Part shown: in pieces, positions 7,586 to 15,585 of the stretch
Numbering within the stretch: the stretch's first letter is position 1
Layout: each line of letters begins with the position of its first letter
DNA from: Pseudomonadota bacterium
Lineage (GTDB): Bacteria; Pseudomonadota; Alphaproteobacteria; Rhizobiales; Beijerinckiaceae
Direction of reading: 5' to 3'
Length of the DNA stretch: 33,083 bases
Assembly (NCBI GenBank): GCA_023386155.1
Contig: JAEWKH010000096.1
Span: 1 to 33,083 of the forward strand
The notes under the pieces: generated by a model
What the model was told of the DNA's origin: nothing
Database searches by the model: none
What the model saw: only the letters and a program-made list of their open reading frames with translations
Translations under genes and position numbers: made by a program

Positions 7586-8281
7586 ATGAAGACACCTCTT
7601 CTCGCTGCTGTTCTGGTCCCCCTCGCCTGGCCTGCTCTAGCCCGGTCGCCCGCTGAGCACGATCAGCACCATCCCGGCGGAGCGCCCGTCACCCAAGTCC
7701 AGTCCACGGCGCCTGCTCAGCCTCAGACGCCGCCCACGCAGTCCGGGTCTCCAATGCCAATGGGGCAGATGATGCAGGGCCAGGGGATGATGGGACAGGG
7801 CATGATGCAGGGCCGCGGCATGATGCAAGGCCAAGGCCGGGGTATGATGGGCCGCTTCTCGCTCGAGGACATGAGTGCCTTCGTGGACGCCCACATCGCG
7901 GCGCTGAAAGCCGGACTGAAGCTGTCGGCCGAGCAGGAGAGGCTGTGGCCTCCCATCGAGAGCGCAATCCGCGATCTCGCGAACCTGCACCTCACCCACA
8001 TGCAGGCGATGCGCCAGACCGGGGGAATGATGGCAGGTGACCCGATCGGTCTGCTCCGCGGCATGGCGGACCACATGAGCCAGGGAGCCGACGCCATGCG
8101 CAAGCTCGCGGATGCGGCGGCCCCGCTGTATGCCACTCTCGACGAGGCTCAGAAACGGCGGCTTCAGGTCCTCGTCCGCACGGGATCGCGCGGCATGATG
8201 GGTTGGGGGATGATGGAGCCAAGCCGTCGCGCCCTGATGCGCGGCTGGTTCGGTGATGATCAGGACAATGACGACCAATAA
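7586..8281 (+). CDS. Met-rich Spy/CpxP (LTxxQ) family periplasmic protein
   Basis: This 231-residue exported protein has a signal peptide ending near residue 19 (LAWPALARS). A His/Gln/Pro linker follows, then an extreme Met/Gly/Gln segment at about residues 52-90 made of repeats such as MMQGQGMMGQGMMQGRG. The rest is helical, with LKLSAEQERLWPPIE (about residues 113-127) and TLDEAQKRRLQVL (about residues 187-199), the paired LTxxQ-like motifs of the Spy/CpxP family. A Met/Arg-rich tail includes RGMMGWGMMEPSRR. Met clusters of this kind bind Cu(I) or Ag(I) in periplasmic copper proteins, so metal binding or stress chaperoning is plausible. GGAGAG seven bases upstream supports the start. Confidence 0.75.
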   Translation: MKTPLLAAVLVPLAWPALARSPAEHDQHHPGGAPVTQVQSTAPAQPQTPPTQSGSPMPMGQMMQGQGMMGQGMMQGRGMMQGQGRGMMGRFSLEDMSAFVDAHIAALKAGLKLSAEQERLWPPIESAIRDLANLHLTHMQAMRQTGGMMAGDPIGLLRGMADHMSQGADAMRKLADAAAPLYATLDEAQKRRLQVLVRTGSRGMMGWGMMEPSRRALMRGWFGDDQDNDDQ

Positions 8282-8415
8282 GGCCGCCGGTCGACCGCGC
8301 GATCTGTCATGAGGCACGGACAGATCCGTTAATGGCGGCCTCACCTCTCGAGCGAGAGCCGCAATTCCGTTGCTATCTCCGAGATCGTCGTGTGGAAGGA
8401 CACAGACGGCCGCCA

Positions 8416-9525
8416 TCATGCATGGGATTGCCGGTTTCGGAAGCGCCAGTCGGGACGAGCGGAGCGGATCATCATCATCTCGCCGATGTTCTCCGGCGTC
8501 AGGAGGCCGACGAGCCGCTGGCTGGAATCGAGTACCAAAAGGGCCGGGGCCTTGGACGTGTTGAGAAGTGCTACCGCCGCGTCGAAGGGCTGCCAGTCGC
8601 GCACGCTGGGCAGGTCGCGGATCATGACGTCGAGGACCGGGGTCGACGGCCCGCCATGGCGCAGGGCGACGATGAGGCGGTCGCGGGTGAGCAGGCCCCG
8701 CGGACAGTCTGAGCCGTCCACCACGGGAAAGTCCCTCTGCGAGGTGCGCAGCAGAAGTTCGACCGCATCGTCCAGGGTCGAGGTGACGGACAGGACCTCG
8801 ACCGGGCTGATCATGCCGGCGCGCACCGGCAGGCCCGAGGTCGAATCCTTGAAGGCGACATGCTGGGATTCGGCGGTCGCCGCGAGGTAGATGAACAAGG
8901 CGATGACGATCAGCATCGGGTTCAGGAACAGTCCCGCCAGCGCGAACAGGAAGGCCGCGCCCTGGCCGATCCGCGCAGCGATGCGGGTCGCCTCCGCATG
9001 ATTCATGCGCATGGCGAGCAGCGCGCGCAGCACCCGCCCGCCATCCATCGGAAAGGCCGGGATCAGGTTGAACGCCACGAGGAAGATGTTGGCGGCGGCC
9101 AGGCGCATCAGGAGCCCGGCGCGCGGGTTCTCCATCTCGGTCATGGCGGCGGCGTCGAAGCTCAGGCCGAGAAAGAGCACGATCAGGCCTGCGATCGCCA
9201 CGTTCACGGCAGGTCCAGCCAAGGCCACCACCAGCTCCTCGCCGGGCTTCTCCGGAATGCGCTCCAGGCTCGCCACCCCGCCGATGGGCCACAGCGTCAC
9301 CTCCGGGGTGCGGATGCCGTATCGCCTGGCGGCTAGGATGTGGCCGAACTCGTGCGCCAGCACGCAGGCGAAGATGAGCACGATGAATAGCACGCCCTCG
9401 ACCGCCGCCTCCCGCCCGCCCAGCCGCCACTGCGCGCCGCCGATCCACACGAGGAACAGCAGGAAGGTGACGTGGATGCGCACCACCGTGCCGGCGATGC
9501 GGGCAATGGGAAACGACCAGAGCAT
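8416..9525 (-). CDS. Site-2 protease-like M50 metallopeptidase with CBS domains
   Basis: This 369-residue polytopic membrane protein carries the zinc-protease motif HEFGH (His58, Glu59, His62). A second active-site motif, NLIPAFPMDGGRVLRALL (about residues 154-171), supplies the Asp ligand. After about six membrane segments, two cytoplasmic CBS modules (about residues 225-360) would sense adenine nucleotides. This matches the CBS-bearing M50B subfamily (SpoIVFB-like). I prefer the ATG at 9525, with GGAG seven bases upstream, over a TTG at 9537. Its substrate is unknown. It is convergent with the Met-rich Spy-like gene. Confidence 0.88.
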   Translation of the reverse strand: MLWSFPIARIAGTVVRIHVTFLLFLVWIGGAQWRLGGREAAVEGVLFIVLIFACVLAHEFGHILAARRYGIRTPEVTLWPIGGVASLERIPEKPGEELVVALAGPAVNVAIAGLIVLFLGLSFDAAAMTEMENPRAGLLMRLAAANIFLVAFNLIPAFPMDGGRVLRALLAMRMNHAEATRIAARIGQGAAFLFALAGLFLNPMLIVIALFIYLAATAESQHVAFKDSTSGLPVRAGMISPVEVLSVTSTLDDAVELLLRTSQRDFPVVDGSDCPRGLLTRDRLIVALRHGGPSTPVLDVMIRDLPSVRDWQPFDAAVALLNTSKAPALLVLDSSQRLVGLLTPENIGEMMMIRSARPDWRFRNRQSHA

Positions 9526-9728
9526 CAGGGTCTCCAAGCGCGGCTTTTAGGGCTCAATGTAGGAGAGGAAGAGCGGGTTCGAAAGTCAGGAAATACAGTA
9601 GTCACGTAGGAGCAAGCGAGCGCCTCCGGGGATGCTGAGATGATTTGGAGAATTGGCGACGATGGCAAACTCAGGCCAAAGACATGCCCAGCACTGTTTC
9701 GGCCCGGTGGCAGTCAGAGTCGGACGAA

Positions 9729-9759
9729 GGAGCGCCGGTCGATACGGGACCGGCGCTCC
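9729..9759 (-). terminator. Perfect 11-bp stem hairpin, likely the old terminator of the MBL pseudogene
   Basis: The arms GGAGCGCCGGT (9729-9739) and ACCGGCGCTCC (9749-9759) are exact inverted repeats with a 9-nt loop. The hairpin sits 7 nt beyond the stop codon of the minus-strand MBL remnant (9766-9768), where a terminator is expected. There is no clear T tract, so it may be Rho-independent only in a weak sense. Confidence 0.5.
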
Positions 9760-9765
9760 ACTGGC

Positions 9766-9920
9766 TTAGACGACCTTCTCGGCTCCGCCCTTCAGCTTCA
9801 CTGGGATCATTAGGTAGCGCATGCCGTTGGCCTCGGCGCACAGGATCTTTCCTGCGCGGATGTTCGTCTGGATCTAGGGCAGCCGCAGACGTGGTGCTGG
9901 GAGCCTTGCGTCAAATGGTG
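9766..9920 (-). pseudogene. C-terminal remnant of a second MBL-fold persulfide dioxygenase-like gene
   Basis: Read on the minus strand, this gives a tail that lines up with the frame-corrected C-terminus of the dioxygenase at 4018-4927. The line-up includes LP, then stop, then IQTNIRAGKI, then AEANGMRYLMIPVKL, ending AEKVV and TAA at 9766. An in-frame TAG at 9874-9876 replaces the residue after LP. No catalytic domain (HxHxDH) can be found upstream, so only about 50 codons survive. It is either a relic of an older paralogue or the leftover of a deletion. The residue identities were read by eye. Confidence 0.7.
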
Positions 9921-10059
9921 ATCCGGTAGCGGAGCCGACCGCCTCACTCGCCCAGAAAGGCCCGAGCGATTATGCGGACGAGGATGTCCGCCAAGTGGCA
10001 GCAGAGTTTGCAAGGCTTACGCTCAAGAGATCACCGTATTCTTTTCGGTGAGGTATCCC

Positions 10060-10267
10060 ATGAAAACCTACAAGGTGGGTCAGCATGACCTGCGGAGGCT
10101 GCGAGAAAGCGGTTGCGCAGACGATGAGGAAACAGCTTGGCGAAGATGCCGACGTCGAGGCGGACGCTCGTAGCAGCGAGGCTTGCGCCAGCGCCTCGGC
10201 CGCCCCGCAGAACCGCCCCAGCGGCACGAGGATGACAGCTCAACCAATGCTGACAGTCTGGAGCTGA
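10060..10267 (+). pseudogene. Frameshifted heavy-metal-associated (HMA/CopZ-like) domain remnant
   Basis: An ATG at 10060 opens MKTYKVG, the usual first strand of small HMA copper chaperones. The frame then slips by one base, and a second ATG at 10085 continues MTCGGCEKAVAQTM, with the metal-binding CxxC. Joining the two reading frames gives a normal HMA start. After DADVEAD the sequence no longer resembles the family and stops at 10267. GGTGAGG lies just before the first ATG. The gene is probably dead. Its position near the Met-rich Spy-like gene hints at a former copper-handling cluster, but this is weak. Confidence 0.45.
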
Positions 10268-10493
10268 AGCGGGTCCTAGCGGTAACCCTGCTCATTAGTG
10301 CACCGGCGAGGATCACCCGGTCAAGATCCATGTGGGCGATGACGAACGCCCCCTTCCGTATCTGACGGAGGTCTCCTAGCTCCTCGAACATACTCACCCG
10401 GCCAGAGGTATTCCCTTATCTTGCATAACCAAGTTCTGTCGCATCCGGGATCGTAAAGCGTCCATCATATCGGGAATGACTTTGAATATAGTA

Positions 10494-11561
10494 CTACATA
10501 CGATAGCTGATCGAAACGCCATTGAGCCTTCGGGCTTCTGTACGGGTGCGGGGCTGGTCACGAGCAATCTTTGCCTTCGTGCGGGCCCCAGGCCGCACTT
10601 GAGCGCACAAGTCGGTAGCAATCGGTGCGAGCTTGCGCACCTGCGCGCAGCGCCAGCCTTTGCGCCCTGAAGCATAGTGGGATCCATTCGTGTCGGCGCT
10701 GGCGTGGCCCATGCGCACAGCGATCTCCTCGCGGCGGACCCCAGCGGCCGCGAGGTTGGCCCGGTATTGATGACGGCTTGTATAAAGGCAAACCCGATTT
10801 TTCTTACCCTTCCCGCGGACCTTGCGGAGCACGGCTTGCATACGACGAAGCGCAAGCTCCGGACTCCCTGCCTGCTTGACTACCCGCCCTACCGTCTCAA
10901 GTAGATCAATCAGGAGGCGGATGTCTCCCTCATCGTAGTCGTCGAGGGGGACATCCCGAGTGGCGGCCAGTGCCCGACCGTTTTCGGGTGAAAATTTTGC
11001 ACTCCGACAGCGCAGCACGTTTCCGATGATCTCAGCCTCTGGCCATTCTGACGGCCTCAGACCAAGGTAGCAGCCGTGCTTCAGGATTCCAGCGGCCGCC
11101 CGAGCTTCGTCGGATCCTTCGCTATACAAAGCATGGACGATGCTCTTTAGGCGTCTTTCAGACAGGTGACGTGCTCGCCCCGCCGACGTGCGCCAGCGCT
11201 TCTTACCCTTGGAGCCTATCGCGACCTCGTCAGGGCGCTCGATCCTTCGCAGCTTCGCCTCGAGTTCCTCGATCCGCTCTCTCAGGATCGAGCCCCCGTC
11301 CCACATATCGCGCAGCTCCTGCAGGATGGCTGCGCGGTACTGGCGGAAGCTCGCGGGTTTCAGGTCGTGCGCACGAGCGACGACATCGTCGATGACGGCA
11401 TCGATTGACACTGTCGGGCAACCCAGCTCTCGGCTCAGGCGCCGGGCCATGCCTGCATAGCGGATGCGATACTGCTCCTCAGTCTTGGGCGAGCGGGCCT
11501 GCACCCTGCCGCCAGCATCCGGGCGGGACAGGCAATCAGGATAGGGATAGGGTTTCAGCAT
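10494..11561 (-). CDS. Tyrosine recombinase/phage-type integrase
   Basis: This 355-residue protein has an N-terminal core-binding-like helical region (about residues 24-110). Its catalytic domain shows the expected set: Arg169 in LGLRPSEW, His264 and Arg267 in TSRHQYRA, His286 in RMGHASAD and Tyr296 in GSHYASG. Spacing between box II elements is normal, so it looks active. I chose Met at 11561 (MLKPYPYPD); an ATG at 11705 would add 48 residues of unlikely Cys-rich sequence. There is no strong ribosome site. It is transcribed away from the ABC-3C cassette and may be what brought that cassette in. No tRNA gene is visible beside it, so the attachment site is unknown. Confidence 0.82.
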   Translation of the reverse strand: MLKPYPYPDCLSRPDAGGRVQARSPKTEEQYRIRYAGMARRLSRELGCPTVSIDAVIDDVVARAHDLKPASFRQYRAAILQELRDMWDGGSILRERIEELEAKLRRIERPDEVAIGSKGKKRWRTSAGRARHLSERRLKSIVHALYSEGSDEARAAAGILKHGCYLGLRPSEWPEAEIIGNVLRCRSAKFSPENGRALAATRDVPLDDYDEGDIRLLIDLLETVGRVVKQAGSPELALRRMQAVLRKVRGKGKKNRVCLYTSRHQYRANLAAAGVRREEIAVRMGHASADTNGSHYASGRKGWRCAQVRKLAPIATDLCAQVRPGARTKAKIARDQPRTRTEARRLNGVSISYRM

Positions 11562-11962
11562 TCTCGAGTCCTGGGCTACGTTACAGCCCCATGAGACTAC
11601 GCCTTTGCGATGAAAGTATCCCGTTCGGCTGGAAAGGTGGCTCTGTCCCGCACAGGTGCAGGTGAACACGTAGGCTACACAGCTCAGCCATTGATGAGTC
11701 GGCATGGAATACGGCGCTATCCTTGACCCGAAATCATCGTGCGCCAGGGGCCCTGCAGAGAGGATTCGTTGATGAAGTGCGCCTGATCTCAGGGCTCAGA
11801 GAGGTAGTCTGGTCGAGCCAAACTGATTTCCATTTCGCTCCCCGCTACCGAGAGCATGGGTCTGGTCAGGCATACCGCTCGGGTATCAGACTGCCGACCT
11901 TATTCGCGAGGTCCGCTGACATTAGGGTGAGTTGCGCTGGACCTATTGTAACTCGGGGCGAT

Positions 11963-12088
11963 GTGTTTGGCTTCGCCAAACTTACGTTCGTATTCGTCGG
12001 ACTAGTGTTAGTGTCCACCGTTGATGCGTTTGTATTGACCAGAAGCGCGTTTGGAATCACCGGAAAAGCGTTACATACGGTACATCTC
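11963..12088. repeat. Six degenerate tandem units with an exact 21-bp period
   Basis: Units begin at 11963, 11984, 12005, 12026, 12047 and 12068. Each starts G/A-Y-G-T-T and most carry a CC or TC at positions 14-15. The rough consensus is GCGTTTGTATTCACC followed by six loose bases. The first unit contains a perfect hairpin, GTTTGGC (11965-11971) and GCCAAAC (11975-11981). A 21-bp step equals two turns of B-DNA, so all units face the same side of the helix. The period could also reflect a 7-residue coding repeat, but no convincing gene covers it. Confidence 0.6.
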
Positions 12089-12260
12089 TGGATCTAAACG
12101 TGGGTCATTTAGAATGGCTGAGCTTCTTCTCCCCTCAAGAGGATCCTGTGAACTTTTCCGCGAAGTGCAGGCGCTACGCGAGCGCATGTAAGAACCTCTC
12201 CAATCCCCTTTGCGAGCCAATTGGCAGGTGATCGGGGAGGCGCGCCTATTGGCGGTTAAT

Positions 12261-12291
12261 ATAGACACAGACAAATTTTATCAATGTCTAT
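12261..12291. promoter_or_regulatory. Inverted repeat in the AT-rich leader of the ABC-3C operon
   Basis: ATAGACA (12261-12267) and TGTCTAT (12285-12291) are exact inverted 7-mers, 24 bp centre to centre, inside the most AT-rich part of the window. The position is about 315 nt before the chosen start of the effector gene. It could be an operator for the defence-like operon or part of a recombinase site. No regulator gene is adjacent. Confidence 0.35.
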
Positions 12292-12605
12292 CGTAACAGT
12301 AATATTCGAGCGGATGCACCTCTACACAATGGCCAAATTCCGCTAAGGAACTTACTAATAAATTGTTGCTTTTTGCTTGTTTTGACCGGTGTTCCTTTAT
12401 GTTCTGTAGCAGTAGCAGGCATCTCTTTGGGCCCGATGAGTTCCGTTACAAACGCCTGTCTTTGGGGATCCCACGCAGCCGCCGCTCTAAGGCAGACCCG
12501 GATTTATCTCGGGGACTTTGGGCGCGGGAAAAAGTTGTGGTATCCGGCGGGTCTCCATTGCGGGTCGGCCGCTGCCGTCCTTCACTGGGCCTCACCTGCC
12601 CCCTC

Positions 12606-13565
12606 ATGGATCAGACTATCCCCATGGCCTCTTGGATGACCCCTCACCAGCGCTGGTACTGGCAGGCCCTGCTGGAGCTGACCCTGCGGCGGCTGCACGG
12701 CGACGCCTTCCAAGGCTTCTTCTCCGACGTTATGTCCAAGCTGCACGGCGACGACTTCGTGCCGGTGCGCGCGTTCGGACGCCGCGGCGACAAGGGGTGC
12801 GACGGGTATCTCCTCCAGTCGGGACAGCTCTTCCAGTGCTACGGCAAGCTGCACGATGCGGGGCTGGACGTCGACGGGATGGTTGGAAAGATGGAGAAGG
12901 ACTACGGCAAGGCCGTCGCTGGCCTCTCCGTGATCATGAAGGAGTGGCACTTCGTCCACAACCTGTTCGACGGCTTTCCGGTAGAGGCCATCGTCAAGCT
13001 GAAGGAGCTCGAGGCCGCGAACAGCCAGCACAAGTTCGGGTTCATCGGACCGCAGGGGTTCGAGGACCGGGTGCTCCGGCTGGACGAGGAACACGTGGTC
13101 GCCCTGCTCGGCCCGGCGGCGACCGCCGCGGACACCCGGAACATGCGCATGGAGGAAGTCAGTGACCTGATCAAGGCGGTCATGGCGAGCGTCGACGCCG
13201 ACCAGCCGGACACAGGCCCCATCGCCGTCGTGCCCTACGACAAGCTCGAGACCAACAAGATCACCGGATGCTGGCATCACCTGCTGGTGGCCGGGTTCAG
13301 CAACGCTCCGCATGTCCGCGACTACATCGACCGGCACCCCGAGCCGGAACTCGGAACACACCTAGCCAGGGTGTTCAAGGCCCGCTACGAGAACCTGAAG
13401 CTGCAGGGATTGAAGCCGAACGCGATCCTGGCCTCGCTCTACGAAGGCATCACCGGCGTCGGAAGCGTGTCGCCGGAGCGCCAGGTCGCCGCACATGCCC
13501 TGCTCGCCTACCTGTTTGAGGCTTGCGACATCTTCGAGGATCATCCCTCCAAGGTGAACGCATGA
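12606..13565 (+). CDS. ABC-3C system effector: PD-(D/E)XK-like nuclease domain plus ABC-3C C-terminal domain
   Basis: This 319-residue protein is the first gene of a three-gene operon. The N-terminal part has an acidic helix (WQALLELTLRRL, Glu24), then GRRGDKGCDGYL (residues 58-69) and QLFQCYGKL (74-82). These follow the E...GD..xDG...Q-x-x order of Mrr/restriction-endonuclease-like folds. The final lysine of the usual E/Q-x-K is replaced by Tyr (Gln77-Cys78-Tyr79), and Lys81 follows. The C-terminal half (about residues 200-319) is an all-helical region of the kind that defines ABC-3C effectors. Starts at 12624 and 12636 are possible; none has a clear ribosome site. Its stop overlaps the next gene's ATG (ATGA at 13562). 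Nuclease action on invading DNA or RNA is inferred. Confidence 0.75.
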   Translation: MDQTIPMASWMTPHQRWYWQALLELTLRRLHGDAFQGFFSDVMSKLHGDDFVPVRAFGRRGDKGCDGYLLQSGQLFQCYGKLHDAGLDVDGMVGKMEKDYGKAVAGLSVIMKEWHFVHNLFDGFPVEAIVKLKELEAANSQHKFGFIGPQGFEDRVLRLDEEHVVALLGPAATAADTRNMRMEEVSDLIKAVMASVDADQPDTGPIAVVPYDKLETNKITGCWHHLLVAGFSNAPHVRDYIDRHPEPELGTHLARVFKARYENLKLQGLKPNAILASLYEGITGVGSVSPERQVAAHALLAYLFEACDIFEDHPSKVNA

Positions 13566-13813
13566 TTCTTCCCGGCAAACATCTCTCTCCCCACCGCGCC
13601 CTGATCGGCGTCGGCGCGGAGATCCTTGCCCAGTTGGACCGCCCCCGCGAGGTGTCCGACCTGTGGGATCGCGTGCGTGCGGCACGGGGTGGCCGCCAGG
13701 CCGCGGCACCCCTCTCCTTCGACTGGTTCGTGCTCGCCCTGACGTTCCTGTACACGATCTATGCGGTGGAGGACGCGGACGGGCTGGTGCGGCCCGGGCA
13801 GGGCGCGCCATGA
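13562..13813 (+). CDS. ABC-3C system middle component (MC6-like)
   Basis: This 83-residue protein starts MILPGKHLSPHRALIGVGAEIL, then DRPREVSDLWDRV and SFDWFVLALTFLYTIYAVE. The compact helical, winged-helix-like pattern, the K-H-x-x-P-x-x-A-L start and the F/Y-D-W-F-V-L-A-L core match what I know of ABC-3C middle component 6. It is joined by ATGA overlaps on both sides (13562 with the effector, 13810 with the ATPase), so the three proteins are made together. In the model of these systems the middle component links the ATPase to the effector. No catalytic residues are visible. Confidence 0.78.
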   Translation: MILPGKHLSPHRALIGVGAEILAQLDRPREVSDLWDRVRAARGGRQAAAPLSFDWFVLALTFLYTIYAVEDADGLVRPGQGAP

Positions 13814-15585
13814 TCGTCTCCATCAGCAGTAGCCTGCCGACATTCAAGACCGTGAGGCTCCACGGGGGCCTCAACGTCGTCCTGTCGACGAAAGCTCCGG
13901 GCTCCAACGACAGGCAGACCCGCAACAGCGCTGGCAAGACCAGCCTGATCGAGATCATCCACTTCCTGCTGGGCGGGAAGGCTGATCCCGACAGCCTACC
14001 CCGCCACAAGGCGCTGGCCGCCCATACCTTCAACGGCCGGTTCGTCATCGGTGGCCGGGAGGTGGACGTCGCACGCAGCGGCGCCAAGGCGTCGCGGGTG
14101 TTCATCGACGAGGGCAGCGCAAAGCACTTCGGGCTGGCCACGAAGAAGGACAAGGAGACCAGCGCAGAGTTCGTGTCGAACGAGGCCTGGAAGGATTTCC
14201 TGGCCCACCGGTTCTTCGACTTCCCTGCGGTGGTGGAGGGCTCGCCCTTCGAGGAGAGCTACACCCCGTCGTTCCGTGCCCTGTTCGCGTACTTCGCGCG
14301 GCGCTACGGATCGGGCGCGTTCCTGCACCCGGAGAAGCAGGCCGAGGCGCAGCAGCGCTGGGACTGGCAGGTGAACCTGTCGTACCTGCTCGGGCTCGAC
14401 TGGCGTATCCCCCGCGATCTGCACATGGTGCGGCAGCGGGAGAGCCAGCTGGAGGAGCTCAAGAAGGCGGCAAAGGGCGGAGCGCTCGGCCACCTGATCG
14501 GCACCGTGGCGGAGCTCCGCCCAGCTCTGGTCCTCGCCGAGGCCAGGGCAACCAAGCTGCGCGAGCAGCTCGGCCGGTTCCAGGTCCATGAGGCCTACCG
14601 GGAGATGATGGACCGGGCCGCCCGCACCAAGACGGAGATGCAGGCTCTCACCCGCCGGGCCGTCTCGCTTCGTGAGACCCTTGCCCATCTTCAGGAGGCA
14701 CTGAAGCGCGAGCGCCTGCCTGAACGGGATGACGTCAGCCGTCTCTATCAGGCGGTCGGAATCGAGCTGCCCGAGAGTGCGAAGCGGCGGTTCGAGGATG
14801 TCGAGCGTTTTCATCAGTCTGTGGTGGAGAACCGCAGGCTGCGCCTCCAAGAGGAGATCGAGGGCATTGAGCGTGAGCTCGCTACTGGCGAGATCAGGTC
14901 GGCGGAACTGGATGTCGAGCGCAGCGAGATCCTCCGGATGCTGGAGGGGCGAGGTGCCCTGGAGGATTTCACCGCACTGCAGAAGCGGCTTGCCGACGCC
15001 GACGCGGAAGCCGCCTCCCTGCGCGAGCGGTTCAAGGCGGCAGAGGCCCTCGAGAGCGAGACCACACAGCTCGGCATTGACCGGAAGAGCATCAAGCGTC
15101 GGCTGCAGGAAGACCATCAGCTGCGACGGGACAGGCTGGACGAGGCGATCCTGCTGATCGGCGAAGCCATCGGTGATCTCTATGAGGAACGGCAGGGCAA
15201 GTTCGAGGTGGAGGCTACCGAGAACGGGCCGGAGTTCCGCATCTCGATCCAGGGTGACCGAGGCGGCGGGATCTCCAATATGGAGATCTTCTGCCTGGAT
15301 CATGCCCTGTTCGCAATTTGGTCAGGTCGCAAGAAGGGGCCGGGCTTCCTCATCCACGACAGCCATCTCTTCGACGGAGTCGACGCGCGCCAGGTCGCAA
15401 ACGCGCTCGACCTCGGATCCGCCACCGCTACGCGGTTCGGCGGCCAATACATCGTGACCCTCAACTCGGACATCTTCGACAACCTGCCCCTGCCGGACAC
15501 CCTCGACCGCGACGCCATCGTGGTGCCGACCCGTCTCTGGGACGAGAGCGAGACGGGCGGCCTGTTCGGTTTCCAGTTCGACTGA
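13810..15585 (+). CDS. ABC-3C system ATPase, DUF2326-like SMC/RecN-type
   Basis: This 591-residue ATPase starts at 13810, overlapping the middle component. The N-terminal ATP-binding lobe has a P-loop variant RNSAGKTSLIE (residues 38-48). A long charged coiled coil (about residues 180-460) joins it to a C-terminal lobe. That lobe has FRISIQGDRGGGISNMEIF (signature-like region) and GFLIHDSHLFDGVDARQ (Walker B-like strand with Asp residues). The architecture is that of RecN/SMC-like ATPases of the DUF2326 family that pair with MC6 proteins. It should sense or move along nucleic acid and license the effector. All motor motifs appear intact, so the operon looks functional. Confidence 0.82.
   Translation: MIVSISSSLPTFKTVRLHGGLNVVLSTKAPGSNDRQTRNSAGKTSLIEIIHFLLGGKADPDSLPRHKALAAHTFNGRFVIGGREVDVARSGAKASRVFIDEGSAKHFGLATKKDKETSAEFVSNEAWKDFLAHRFFDFPAVVEGSPFEESYTPSFRALFAYFARRYGSGAFLHPEKQAEAQQRWDWQVNLSYLLGLDWRIPRDLHMVRQRESQLEELKKAAKGGALGHLIGTVAELRPALVLAEARATKLREQLGRFQVHEAYREMMDRAARTKTEMQALTRRAVSLRETLAHLQEALKRERLPERDDVSRLYQAVGIELPESAKRRFEDVERFHQSVVENRRLRLQEEIEGIERELATGEIRSAELDVERSEILRMLEGRGALEDFTALQKRLADADAEAASLRERFKAAEALESETTQLGIDRKSIKRRLQEDHQLRRDRLDEAILLIGEAIGDLYEERQGKFEVEATENGPEFRISIQGDRGGGISNMEIFCLDHALFAIWSGRKKGPGFLIHDSHLFDGVDARQVANALDLGSATATRFGGQYIVTLNSDIFDNLPLPDTLDRDAIVVPTRLWDESETGGLFGFQFD

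Larger units (their letters stand above)
9526..10493. other. Gene-poor decayed region between the M50 gene and the recombinase
   Basis: About 970 nt with no intact gene. It contains the tail of an MBL dioxygenase-like gene (9766-9920, minus), a hairpin just after it (9729-9759), and a broken HMA-type copper-chaperone-like gene (10060-10267, plus). In 9526-9728 and 10268-10493 I see no recognisable coding or structural signal. Decay of metabolic genes beside a recombinase suggests this is the edge of an inserted segment or an old deletion scar. Confidence 0.6.
11562..12605. other. Lower-GC spacer between recombinase and ABC-3C genes
   Basis: About 1 kb with no gene I can support. GC content is visibly lower than in flanking DNA, especially at 12240-12380. 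It holds a six-unit 21-bp-phased repeat (11963-12088) and a 7-bp inverted repeat (12261-12291). The frame of the ABC-3C effector stays open leftward to a TTG at 12363, but that stretch has no domain-like character, so I treat 12363-12605 as leader or promoter DNA. Its composition marks it as transferred DNA. Confidence 0.6.

Noticed and set aside
7740..7855. Repetitive DNA considered as a CRISPR-like or tandem repeat
   Set aside because: The repetition comes from Met/Gly/Gln codons inside an intact gene; there are no spacers.
10080..10397. Minus-strand frame of 105 codons opposite the HMA remnant
   Set aside because: Arg-rich second half typical of an antisense frame in GC-rich DNA; no family pattern recognised.
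11723..12097. Open plus-strand frame of 124 codons across the 21-bp repeats
   Set aside because: No ribosome site, no recognisable domain, and the opposite strand is open too; the 21-bp period explains the open frames.
13996..15303. Long minus-strand frame opposite the ABC-3C ATPase
   Set aside because: His/Leu/Gln/Arg-rich antisense frame; the plus-strand gene has clear ATPase motifs.
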